This document shows, in pieces, positions 26,008 to 34,115 of a stretch of 64,000 nt of DNA. Each line of letters opens with the position of its first letter. Positions within the stretch are counted from its first letter, which is position 1. Made by a program: the position numbers and the translations under genes. Origin of the DNA: CAWCXF01 sp963799455 (lineage in GTDB: Bacteria; Pseudomonadota; Alphaproteobacteria; Rhodobacterales; Rhodobacteraceae); NCBI GenBank assembly GCA_963799455.1, contig CAWCXF010000007.1, positions 992,001-1,056,000 of the forward strand, read 5' to 3'. The notes under the pieces were generated by a model, which saw nothing but the letters and a program-made list of their open reading frames with translations, was not told the origin of the DNA and ran no database searches.

Positions 26008-27089
26008 GTGGCCGTGGGCTGCCTCTCGGCGGCGATCCTGGGCTACGAGCTGGTCCTGATGCGGCTCTTCTCGATCGTCGGCTGGTCGAGCTTCGCCGCG
26101 ATGGTGATCTCGATCGCGCTGCTGGGCTTCGGCGCCTCCGGCACGGCGCTGGCGCTCCTGCGGCGCCCCCTGCTGGCGCGCTTCGAGGGCGCCTTCGCCG
26201 CCTTCGCCGCGCTCTTCGCGGCGACCGCGGTGGCGGGCTTCGCGGCCGCGCTCAGGGTGCCGTTCAACCCGCTGGCGATCGTCTGGGAGCCGCGGCAGCT
26301 CGCATGGCTCGCGCTCGACTACGCGCTGCTCGTGCCGCCCTTGGAGGGCGCTGCCCGAGCTTCTGAGCCTTCGCGCGCAGGGGGGAGCCGCGATGCTCGA
26401 CCTGGGGCGTCTCGTCGCCTGGGCGACGCTGGCGCAGGCGGCGGCGCTGTCGGTGCTGCTGATCCTCGCGCCCCTGGCGCTGCGCCGGCGGCGCTTCGCG
26501 CCTGGGTGGCGCCCTACTTCCTCGCGCTGGGGCTCGCCTTCCTCCTCGTCGAGATCGCCTTCATCGAGCGATTCACCCTCTTCCTCGGCCATCCGCTCCA
26601 TGCCGTCGCGGTGGCGCTCGCGGGCTTCCTCGCCTTCGCGGGGGCGGGCAGCGCGCTGGCGCCGCGCCTGGAGCGCGCGCTCGGCCGTCACGCGGTGCGC
26701 GCCGCCGTCCTCGCCATCCCCGCGGTCGCGCTGGGCTACCTGCCGCTGCTGCCGCCGCTCTTCGGGGCGGCGATCGGCTGGCCCGTCGGGGCCAAGGTCG
26801 CGCTCGCGCTGGCGCTGATCGCGCCGCTGGCCGCGCCCATGGGGGCGCCGTTCCCGCTCGGCATCGCGCGGGCCGCGCGCGGGCCGCGCGCGAGGACGCG
26901 GACCTCGTGCCCTGGGCCTGGGGCATCAACGGCTGCGCCTCGGTCGCGGCGGCGCTCCTGGCCGCGCTGCTGGCCGCGCGCGTCGGCTTCACCGGCGTCA
27001 TCGTCCTCGCCGTCGCGCTCTACGGGGCCGCGGCCCTCGTCCTGCCCCGGCCCGCGGGCGCGGCGGCGCAGGATCGGCGGCGAGCGTGA
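26008..27089 (+). pseudogene. Spermidine-synthase-like membrane protein, internal deletion and frameshifts
   Basis: The N-terminal membrane block is recognisable (GCLSAAILGYELVLMRLFSI, SFAAMVISIALLGFGASGTA, FNPLAIVWEPRQLAWLALDY), as is the C-terminal block (YFLALGLAFLLVEIAFIERF, LFLGHPLHAVAVALAGFLAF, MGAPFPLGIARA, VPWAWGINGCASVAAALLAA). In the family these flank a large central region with a spermidine-synthase-like methyltransferase domain. Here LLVPP at about 26342 is followed within a few codons by ALPELLSLRAQGG, which normally lies hundreds of residues later, so the catalytic part is gone. The junction is out of frame. A further shift lies near 26500, and another at 26870-26891 is an 11-bp tandem duplication (GGGCCGCGCGC). 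It starts just after pcm and may once have been its operon partner. Confidence 0.75.
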
Positions 27090-27130
27090 CGGGGCGCGCC
27101 CCCCTCCCGGCGCCCACGGCGGGAGGGCCC

Positions 27131-27187
27131 CGCATGATGACCATGCCCGGCCGCGCTTGACCGGCGGCCGGGCATGGTCATCATGCG
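27131..27187. promoter_or_regulatory. 24-bp perfect inverted repeat upstream of the TRAP operon
   Basis: The arms at 27131-27154 (CGCATGATGACCATGCCCGG...) and 27164-27187 are exact reverse complements around a 9-base loop GCTTGACCG. The structure ends 44 bases before the dctP start. No T-tract follows, so it is not a classical terminator. It could end transcription of the preceding gene, bind a regulator, or be a stable 5' leader hairpin. Confidence 0.6.
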
Positions 27188-27230
27188 ATGTCAATCGGCC
27201 GCCAAGGCCGGACCCCGGGGAGGATCACGC

Positions 27231-28211
27231 ATGAGCCACGTCCTGAAGTCGTCCGTCGCCACCGCGCTCGCGCTCGGCGCCACCGTCGGGGGACCGGCCG
27301 GCGCCGGCGAGCGCGACCTCAGATGGGCCCATGTCTACGAGGTCTCCGAGCCCTACCACACCTGCGCCGTCGCGGCGGGGCCCGCGCTCGAGGAGCGAAC
27401 CGACGGGCGGCTCGGCATCGAGGTGTTCCCGGCCTCCAGCTTGGGCAAGGAGGTGGACATCAACGAGGGGCTGGGCCTCGGCACGGTGGACATCATCTAC
27501 ACCGGCCAGCTCTTCGCCGGCCGCGCCTACGGGCCGATCGCGATCGGCGGCGCGCCCTACATGTTCCGCGACTTCGAGCACTGGGACGCGTTCCGCAACT
27601 CCGAGCTCTTCGACGAGCTGAGCCAGGGCTACACGGACGCCACCGGCAACCGCATCGAGGCCATGACCTACTACGGCGAGCGCCACGTCACCTCGAACGA
27701 GCCGATCATGGAGCCCGCCGACATGGAGGGGCTCAAGATCCGCGTGCCGAACGCGCCCCTCTACATGATGTTCCCCAAGGCCGTGGGCGCCAACCCGACG
27801 CCGATCGCCTTCGCCGAGGTCTACCTCGCGCTCCAGCAGGGCACGGTGGACGCCCAGGAGAACCCGCTGCCCACGATCGAGGCCAAGAAGTTCTACGAGG
27901 TGCAGTCCGACATCAACCTCACGGGCCACATCACCGACGGGCTCCTGACGATCGTCGGCGGGCCCGCCTGGGGCTCGCTGTCCGAGGAGGACCGCGCCGC
28001 GCTCCAGGAGGTGATCGATGAGGCGGCCGACTGCGCCACCGAGCAGATCATCGCCAAGGAGGCGGAGCTGGCGCAGTTCTTCCGCGACCAGGGCCTCAAC
28101 GTCAACGAGGTCGACCGCGAGCCCTTCCGCGAGGCCACGATGAAGCTCCACAACGGCCCCGACGCCACCTGGGACCAGGAGACCTATGACCGCCTCCAGG
28201 CGATCGAGTAG
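27231..28211 (+). CDS. dctP: TRAP transporter substrate-binding protein, DctP family
   Basis: Periplasmic receptor that delivers a carboxylate-type solute to the DctQM membrane pair. 326 residues; signal peptide SHVLKSSVATALALGATVGG, cleaved near GAGE. Family marks: RWAHVYEVSEPYHTCAVAAG at the N-terminal lobe, GRLGIEVFPASSLGKEVDIN, MEGLKIRVPNAPLYMMFPKA (the lobe with the conserved Arg that binds the ligand carboxylate), NPTPIAFAEVYLALQQGTVD and AQENPLPTI. GGGGAGGA lies before the ATG. A large inverted repeat lies just upstream. The substrate cannot be inferred safely. Confidence 0.93.
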   Translation: MSHVLKSSVATALALGATVGGPAGAGERDLRWAHVYEVSEPYHTCAVAAGPALEERTDGRLGIEVFPASSLGKEVDINEGLGLGTVDIIYTGQLFAGRAYGPIAIGGAPYMFRDFEHWDAFRNSELFDELSQGYTDATGNRIEAMTYYGERHVTSNEPIMEPADMEGLKIRVPNAPLYMMFPKAVGANPTPIAFAEVYLALQQGTVDAQENPLPTIEAKKFYEVQSDINLTGHITDGLLTIVGGPAWGSLSEEDRAALQEVIDEAADCATEQIIAKEAELAQFFRDQGLNVNEVDREPFREATMKLHNGPDATWDQETYDRLQAIE

Positions 28212-28215
28212 GCCC

Positions 28216-28719
28216 GTGAGCGGCCCGGAGGGCGGGGCGGTGAGCCCGCCCGTCCCTGCCCTGGGAGGGGGCTGCCAGGGCGGGGCGGTCCACGTCCGCG
28301 TCGTCGCGCGGCCGCCCGCGCTCTACGGCTGCCACTGCCGGGAGTGCCAACGGCGGTCGTCGTCGGCCTTCGGGATGTCGATGCGCCCGGAGCGAGGGGC
28401 GCTCGTGATCGACCGGGCGCGGATGGCCGCGCGGACGCGGGACGAGGGCGCGCCCACCGAGGTCGCGGGCTGGTCCTGCGGCCGCTGCGGGGTGCGCCTG
28501 GTCCACGCCCGCCCCGACGCCCTCACGGTCACCCTCAAGGCCGGGGCGCTCGACGACACCTCCCGGCTCAGGCCGGTGGGCCATCTGTGGACCTCGCGCG
28601 CCCAGCCATGGGTGCGGCTCGCCGGGGACGCGCTGCTCTACGACGCGCGATCCCTCGATCACGACGCGCCCGCGGCCGCCTGGCGCGCGCACCAGCCTGC
28701 CCTGGAGCGGCGCGCGTGA
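28216..28719 (+). CDS. GFA / CENP-V family zinc protein inside the TRAP operon
   Basis: A 167-residue member of the glutathione-dependent formaldehyde-activating (GFA)-like family: GGGCQGGAVHVRVVARPPAL, YGCHCRECQRRSSSAFGMSM, and WSCGRCGVRLVHARPDALTV. The catalytic-site Cys trio (CHCxxC) is present. The first structural zinc motif, normally CxCG, reads CQGG, so one Cys is missing and the zinc site may be altered. Family members are mostly of unknown substrate. It starts at GTG 28216, four bases after dctP, and its TGA overlaps the GTG of dctQ, so it is translated as part of the transporter operon. Start could also be GTG 28240. Confidence 0.8.
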   Translation: MSGPEGGAVSPPVPALGGGCQGGAVHVRVVARPPALYGCHCRECQRRSSSAFGMSMRPERGALVIDRARMAARTRDEGAPTEVAGWSCGRCGVRLVHARPDALTVTLKAGALDDTSRLRPVGHLWTSRAQPWVRLAGDALLYDARSLDHDAPAAAWRAHQPALERRA

Positions 28720-29321
28720 CGGGGCGCGCGCCGCGCCCAGGCCGCCCGTCCGACGCTGGGCCCCGGCCCGCCGATGCCCCCGGCCCGGTGGAGGTCGCCT
28801 TCGCCGAGGACGAGATCGACCTGTCGGACCAGGACGCCACCGACGCGCCCGTGCTGATCGTGTTCTGGGTGCTCGCCTTCGTGGTGTTCCTCCAGTTCTT
28901 CACGCGCTACGTGCTGAACGACTCGCTCGGCTGGACCGAGGAGATCGCCCGCTTCCTGCTGATCGCCGTCACCTTCATGGGCGCGATCATGGCGGTGCGG
29001 AAGCAGAGCCACATCGCCGTCGAGATCCTCTACCGATACCTGCCGCGGCCGGTGCGGCGCGTCCTCCAGACGGCGATCGACCTCGGGCTCGTGGCCTTCT
29101 ACGCGCTGCTGGCCTTGTGGTCCGGGGAGCTGGCCGGCAACACCTTCCAGATGATGGTCTCGATCGACGTGCCGAAGGCGTGGCTCTACTGGTTCGTCAC
29201 CGCCTGTTTCGCGCTGATGGCGCTCCACCAGGCGCTGGCCACCGTGAGGCACCTGAAGCGCGGCACCAGCCGCCTCATCGACCCCGACGCGGACTCCAGG
29301 TCCGCGCCCCTCATCGAGTAG
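28716..29321 (+). CDS. dctQ: TRAP transporter small permease, DctQ family
   Basis: Small membrane subunit of the TRAP system. 201 residues from a GTG overlapping the previous stop (GTGA). After a 40-residue acidic, Pro-rich leader come four membrane segments: VLIVFWVLAFVVFLQFFTRY, FLLIAVTFMGAIMAVRKQSH, TAIDLGLVAFYALLALWSGE and AWLYWFVTACFALMALHQAL. The family motif around LGWTEEIARFLLI is present. The leader is longer than usual. It is followed eight bases later by dctM. Confidence 0.9.
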   Translation: MTGRAPRPGRPSDAGPRPADAPGPVEVAFAEDEIDLSDQDATDAPVLIVFWVLAFVVFLQFFTRYVLNDSLGWTEEIARFLLIAVTFMGAIMAVRKQSHIAVEILYRYLPRPVRRVLQTAIDLGLVAFYALLALWSGELAGNTFQMMVSIDVPKAWLYWFVTACFALMALHQALATVRHLKRGTSRLIDPDADSRSAPLIE

Positions 29322-29329
29322 GGGGATCC

Positions 29330-30610
29330 GTGCTGATCGTCCTGTTGCTGGTGCTTCTCCTCGCGCAGATCCTGATCGGCGTGCCGGTGGGCGTGGCGCT
29401 GGCCTCCTCCTCGGCGATCTTCGTGGCGCTCTCGGGGCAGGTGCCCGAGATGGTGGTGGCGCACCGCATGGTGAACGGGGTGGACAGCTTCCCGCTGCTG
29501 GCGGTGCCGTTCTTCATCCTCGCGGGCAACCTGATGAACACCGCCGGCATCACCGAGCGCATCTTCGGCTTCGCGCGCGCGCTCATCGGCTGGATGCCGG
29601 GGGGCCTGGGCCAGGTGAACATCGGTGCCTCGGTCATCTTCGCGGGCATGAGCGGCGCCGCGGTGGCCGACGCGGGCGGGCTCGGGGCCATCGAGATCAA
29701 GGCGATGCGCGACGCGGGCTACGAGCCGGGCTTCGCGGTCGGCGTCACGGCCGCGTCCTCGACCATCGGGCCGATCATCCCGCCCTCCCTGCCGATGGTG
29801 ATCTACGGCGTGATGGCGGGCGCCTCGATCGGCCAGCTCTTCGCCGCCGGCTTCCTGCCCGGCCTCGCCATGGCGGCGGCGCTGGGGCTGATGGTCGCGT
29901 GGTTCTCCTGGCGTCGCGGCTTCCCGCGCGACCAGGCCTTCGCGTGGCCCAACCTCTGGAGCACCTTCAAGGCCGCGTTCCTGTCGCTGATGACGCCCGT
30001 CATCATCGTCGGCGGGATCCTGTTCGGCATCTTCACCCCCACCGAGGCCGCGATCGCCGCGTGCGCCTACGCGCTCGTCCTCGGCCTCGTGGTCTACCGC
30101 ACGCTGACCTGGCGGCGCTTCCTGCGCGTGAGCTTCGACACCATCGAGACCACGGCCGTGGTGCTCTTCATCGTCGCGGGAGCCTCGATCTTCGCGTGGC
30201 TGCTGACCTCGAACCGCGTCACCGAGCAGTTCGCGGCGCTCGTGCTGACGATCTCCGAGACGCCCTGGGTCGTGCTCCTGCTGATCAACGGCATCCTGCT
30301 GGTGGCGGGCTGCTTCCTGGAGACGGTGGCGGCGATCACCATCCTCGTCCCCGTCCTGCTGCCGATCGTCACCTCGGTGGGCGTCGATCCGGTGCATTTC
30401 GGGGTCATCATGGTGCTCAACCTGATGATCGGGCTGCTCACGCCGCCGATCGGCATGGTGCTCTACGTGCTGAGCCGCGTCTCGGGCGTGCCCTTCGAGC
30501 GCTGCGTGGTCGCCACTGCCCCCTTCCTCGTGCCGCTCGTCGCGGTGCTGCTGCTCGTCACCTTCTGGCCCGGCTTCGTGCTGTGGCTGCCGACGCTGGT
30601 CTATCGCTGA
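29330..30610 (+). CDS. dctM: TRAP transporter large permease, DctM family
   Basis: The large permease forms the sodium-coupled pathway. 426 residues, about twelve membrane segments, starting at GTG 29330 (LIVLLLVLLLAQILIGVPVG). Family marks: FPLLAVPFFILAGNLMNTAG, IFAGMSGAAVADAGGLGAIE, ASSTIGPIIPPSLPMVIYGV, GIFTPTEAAIAACAYAL and LNLMIGLLTPPIGMVLYVLS. It is the last gene of the dctP-GFA-dctQ-dctM operon; the next gene begins 130 bases later with its own ribosome binding site. Confidence 0.95.
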   Translation: MLIVLLLVLLLAQILIGVPVGVALASSSAIFVALSGQVPEMVVAHRMVNGVDSFPLLAVPFFILAGNLMNTAGITERIFGFARALIGWMPGGLGQVNIGASVIFAGMSGAAVADAGGLGAIEIKAMRDAGYEPGFAVGVTAASSTIGPIIPPSLPMVIYGVMAGASIGQLFAAGFLPGLAMAAALGLMVAWFSWRRGFPRDQAFAWPNLWSTFKAAFLSLMTPVIIVGGILFGIFTPTEAAIAACAYALVLGLVVYRTLTWRRFLRVSFDTIETTAVVLFIVAGASIFAWLLTSNRVTEQFAALVLTISETPWVVLLLINGILLVAGCFLETVAAITILVPVLLPIVTSVGVDPVHFGVIMVLNLMIGLLTPPIGMVLYVLSRVSGVPFERCVVATAPFLVPLVAVLLLVTFWPGFVLWLPTLVYR

Positions 30611-30740
30611 CGCGCGGGCGTAGCGTGCCGCGGGACGGATGTGGTAACGAATGCCGACAAAGGGGCGGCAGGCGGCCGCAAGGCCCGCCCGCGCGAGACA
30701 GGGGACGCCCCACCGCGGATCCATCGGGAGGAGTGCAGAC

Positions 30741-31721
30741 ATGAACGGATGGTCGTCGATCGCCCTCGCGGCGACGCTCGTGGGCGCGAGCCTGTCGGGC
30801 GCAGCCTGGGCGCAGGAGGACTACCCCTCGCGCCCGATCACCATGATCGTGCCCTGGGGCGCGGGCGGGGGCACCGACGCGGTGGGCCGGGTGATGGCCT
30901 CGCTGCTGCAGGAGGAGCTGGGCGTGCCGGTCAACGTCGTCAACCGCACCGGGGGCTCGGGCGTGGTGGGCCACTCCGCGATCGCCAACGCGGAGCCCGA
31001 CGGCTACACCATCGGCATCGTGACGATCGAGATCGACATGATGCACTGGCAGGGGCTCACCGAGCTGACCTACGAGGACTTCGACTTCCTCGCCATGGTC
31101 AACGCCGACCCGGGCGGGGTGATGGTCTCGGCCGACAGCGAGTATGAGAGCCTCGAGCAGCTCCTGGAGGCCATCCGCACCGAGCCCAAGGGCACCTTCA
31201 AGGGCTCGGGCACGGGGCAGGGGGGCATCTGGCACCTCGGCCTCGCCGGGTGGCTCCTGTCGGAGGATCTGCCGCCCGACCAGGTGACCTGGGTTCCGAG
31301 CGAGGGGGCGGCGCCCGGCATCACCGACATGGTCGCGGGCGGCGTGGACATCGTGCCCTCCTCGCTGCCCGAGGGGCGCGCGATGATCGAGGCCGAGCGC
31401 GTCCGCCCGCTCGCCGCCATGGCCGAGGAGCGGCTGGAGCTGTTCCCCGACGTGCCGACGCTCTCGGAGGCCGTGGGCTCGGACTGGACCATCGCGGCCT
31501 GGCGCGCGGTGGCGGCGCCCTCCGGGCTGCCCGAGGACGTGAAGGCGACGCTGGAGGGGGCGATCAAGTCGGCCTACGACGGCGAGGAGTACCAGTCCTT
31601 CATGGCGGATCGCGGCTTCGGCCTGCGCTGGGCCGACGCGGAGGAGGCGACGCGCATGATCGCCGAGGACGACGCCGCCTTGGGCGAGGTCATGAAGGCG
31701 GCCGGCCTCGCCGCCGAGTGA
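30741..31721 (+). CDS. tctC: Tripartite tricarboxylate transporter substrate-binding protein (TctC/Bug)
   Basis: Periplasmic receptor of a TTT system. 326 residues; signal peptide SSIALAATLVGASLSGAAWA, then the mature start QEDYPSRPITMIVPWGAGGG with the Bug-family PxxPI...VPxxAGGxxD motif. Further marks: VNRTGGSGVVGHSAIANAEP, DGYTIGIVT, and the C-terminal PEDVKATLEGAIKSAYDGEE. GGGAGGAG precedes ATG 30741. The ligand is unknown; family members take tricarboxylates, other carboxylates and aromatic acids. It heads a tctC-tctB-tctA operon. Confidence 0.93.
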   Translation: MNGWSSIALAATLVGASLSGAAWAQEDYPSRPITMIVPWGAGGGTDAVGRVMASLLQEELGVPVNVVNRTGGSGVVGHSAIANAEPDGYTIGIVTIEIDMMHWQGLTELTYEDFDFLAMVNADPGGVMVSADSEYESLEQLLEAIRTEPKGTFKGSGTGQGGIWHLGLAGWLLSEDLPPDQVTWVPSEGAAPGITDMVAGGVDIVPSSLPEGRAMIEAERVRPLAAMAEERLELFPDVPTLSEAVGSDWTIAAWRAVAAPSGLPEDVKATLEGAIKSAYDGEEYQSFMADRGFGLRWADAEEATRMIAEDDAALGEVMKAAGLAAE

Positions 31722-31883
31722 GGCCGGCCCGGTCGGGCTCGGGATCGTGCTCCGCTTCCCTCCGCCGGGCGCTCCCACGGGCGGGGGCGCGGGAGCCCGA
31801 TGCGGGCCTCGCCGCCGAGTGACGCCTGCGGCCGGCGGGATCCTCGCCGCCGGCCGGCCCGAGGCCCAAGGGACGCGGCGCCC

Positions 31884-32357
31884 ATGAAGCTCGACGACCT
31901 CGCGCTCGGCCTGCTCGCCATCCTCTGCGGCGTGGCGATCCACGTCTCCGCGCAGGGCTTCGAGCCGATCCCCGGCCAGGCCTACGGCGCCGGCACCATG
32001 CCGAGGGCCATCGCGCTCCTGGCCGGAGGGCTGGGGCTCTTCATGGTGGGGCGCGCCGTCGCCTCGGGCGCCCGATGGCCGGGCGTGACGCTGGCCGACT
32101 GGACGCGCAGGCCCTCGGCGCTCGGCGGCTTCCTCCTCGCGCTGGGCCTCGTCGTCGCCTACGTCCTCCTCGCCGACGCGACGGGCTTCGTGCCCATCGC
32201 CATCGCCTTGATGGCGGCGCTGATGCTCGCGCTGAAGGTCCGGCCGGTGACCGCGATCGTGGTCTCGGTGCTGGCGGCCGTCGTCATCCAGCAGGCCTTC
32301 GGGCGCATCCTGCTGGTGCCGCTGCCGCGCAGCGCGCTGCTGGCGTTCCTCTGGTAG
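31884..32357 (+). CDS. tctB: Tripartite tricarboxylate transporter small permease (TctB)
   Basis: Small membrane subunit of the TTT transporter, 157 residues, with four hydrophobic segments (LALGLLAILCGVAIHVSAQG, RAIALLAGGLGLFMVGRAVA, LGGFLLALGLVVAYVLLADA, VTAIVVSVLAAVVIQQAFGR). Residues AQGFEPIPGQAYGAGTMPRA match the family's conserved first loop. It lies 162 bases after tctC and six bases before tctA. Confidence 0.88.
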   Translation: MKLDDLALGLLAILCGVAIHVSAQGFEPIPGQAYGAGTMPRAIALLAGGLGLFMVGRAVASGARWPGVTLADWTRRPSALGGFLLALGLVVAYVLLADATGFVPIAIALMAALMLALKVRPVTAIVVSVLAAVVIQQAFGRILLVPLPRSALLAFLW

Positions 32358-32363
32358 CGGCCG

Positions 32364-33884
32364 GTGCCCGTCTTCTCCGAGGCGCTGGGGCTCGTCTTCG
32401 ACCCTTACGTGCTGCTGGTCATCCTGGGCTCGGCCTGCTTCGGCATGTTCGTCGGCGCCATCCCGGGGCTCACGGCCACCATGGCGACCGCGCTCCTCGT
32501 CCCGATCACCTTCTTCATGGACCCGGTGCCGGCGATCGCCGCGATCGTCACGGCCACCGCCATGGCGATCTTCGCCGGCGACATCCCCGGCGCGCTCCTC
32601 AGGATGCCCGGCACGCCCGCGAGCGCGGCCTATGTCGAGGACGCCTACCGCATGACGCGCGCAGGGCGCGCCGAGGAGGCGCTGGGCGCGTCGCTGGTCT
32701 TCTCCTCGATCGGCGGCATCTTCGGCACCATCGTGCTGATGACCGCCTCGCCGGCGCTCGCCGAGGTGGCGCTCAAGTTCTCCTCCTTCGAGTACTTCTG
32801 GCTCGTCGTGCTGGGGCTGTCGTGCTCGATCTTCGTGAGCCCCGGCTCGGTGCCGAAGGGCATGATCGCGCTGGCCATCGGGCTCTTCGCGGCCACGGTC
32901 GGCATCGACAACCCGGCCGGCCAGCCGCGCTACACGTTCGACAACGTGGAGCTCTTGGCGGGCGTTCAGTTCATCCCCGCGATGATCGGCCTCTTCGCGG
33001 TCTCGGAGGTGCTGCGCTCGGTCGTCAGCCGCGGCGAGCGACCGGCCCTCACGCGGCCCAAGGGCACCGGCATCTTCCGCGCCCAGTGGAGGAACCTGAG
33101 GCGCTACCCGGTGCAGGCGCTGCGCGGCAGCGTGCTCGGCACCGCCATCGGCGCGCTGCCCGGCGCGGGCGCGGACATCGCGGCCTGGATCTCCTACGCC
33201 GTCTCCAAGCGCTTCTCGCGCGAGAAGGCGAAGTTCGGCACCGGCCATGTCGAGGGGCTGGTGGAGGCGGGGGCGTCGAACAACGGGGCGGTCAGCGGCG
33301 CCTGGATCCCCGCGCTCGTCTTCGGCATCCCCGGCGACTCGATCACCGCCATCGTCATCGGCGTGCTCTACATCAAGGGGCTCAACCCGGGCCCCACCGT
33401 CTTCATCAACGACCCGCAGCTCATCTACGCGGTGTTCATCGTCTTCCTGCTGGCCAACCTCATCATGCTCCCGCTGGGCTGGGTGGCGATCAAGGCCGCG
33501 GGCACGATCCTGTCGATCCCCCAGGGCGTGCTGATGCCCGTCATCCTGATGTTCTGCATCGTCGGATCCTTCGCCATCAACAACACCGTCTTCGGCGTGA
33601 TCCTGATGCTGATCTTCGGTGTCATCGGCTTCCTGATGGACGAGAACGACATCCCGATCGCGCCCGCGATCCTCGGCCTCGTGCTGGGGCCCATGCTGGA
33701 GCGCAACTTCATCACCTCGATGATCAAGGCCGACGGCAGCCTCCTGGCCTTCTTCGAGCGCCCGATCGCCGCGGGGCTCGGCGCCTTCACCATCGCCGTG
33801 TGGTGCATCCCGCTCGTCGTGGGCCTCGTCCGGCGCGCGGGCGCCCGGCGCGCCGCCCGCTCGCCGGAGGCGCCCGGCCGATAG
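32364..33884 (+). CDS. tctA: Tripartite tricarboxylate transporter large permease (TctA)
   Basis: Large permease of the TTT system, 506 residues, GTG start six bases after tctB. Conserved blocks: FGMFVGAIPGLTATMATALL, AIFAGDIPGALLRMPGTPAS, SFEYFWLVVLGLSCSIFVSP, LPGAGADIAAWISYAVSKRF, GASNNGAVSGAWIPALVFGI and PGDSITAIVIGVLYIKGLNP. About eleven membrane segments. The set receptor / small / large permease is complete, so the system should be functional. Confidence 0.95.
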   Translation: MPVFSEALGLVFDPYVLLVILGSACFGMFVGAIPGLTATMATALLVPITFFMDPVPAIAAIVTATAMAIFAGDIPGALLRMPGTPASAAYVEDAYRMTRAGRAEEALGASLVFSSIGGIFGTIVLMTASPALAEVALKFSSFEYFWLVVLGLSCSIFVSPGSVPKGMIALAIGLFAATVGIDNPAGQPRYTFDNVELLAGVQFIPAMIGLFAVSEVLRSVVSRGERPALTRPKGTGIFRAQWRNLRRYPVQALRGSVLGTAIGALPGAGADIAAWISYAVSKRFSREKAKFGTGHVEGLVEAGASNNGAVSGAWIPALVFGIPGDSITAIVIGVLYIKGLNPGPTVFINDPQLIYAVFIVFLLANLIMLPLGWVAIKAAGTILSIPQGVLMPVILMFCIVGSFAINNTVFGVILMLIFGVIGFLMDENDIPIAPAILGLVLGPMLERNFITSMIKADGSLLAFFERPIAAGLGAFTIAVWCIPLVVGLVRRAGARRAARSPEAPGR

Positions 33885-34029
33885 CCGCGCCCCCGGCCCG
33901 GCCTTCGCAGCCCGTGCCCGACGCCCCGGCGCGCGGGGACGGCCCGCCGCGACGGCGCCCTCGTAGGCGGCGGCGCGCGGACGTGCGGGGCCTTGCGCCC
34001 GGGCCCTCGGACGCTAGCCTCGCGCCGCC

Positions 34030-34081
34030 GCCCGTCCCGCCGCCCCGTCCCGCCGCCCCGTCCCGCCGCCCCGTCCCGCTG
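34030..34081. repeat. 13-bp tandem repeat upstream of coxB
   Basis: CCCCGTCCCGCCG is repeated about four times, the last unit with one change, ending 34 bases before the coxB start. Confidence 0.75.
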
Positions 34082-34115
34082 CCCCGGCCCCCGATCCCCT
34101 CGCTCGCAGCCGCCC

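Noticed and set aside
27158..27186. TTGACC inside the loop of the large hairpin considered as a -35 box
   Set aside because: The matching -10 hexamer would be ATCATG, which is weak, and the hexamer is part of the repeat structure; not enough to call a promoter.
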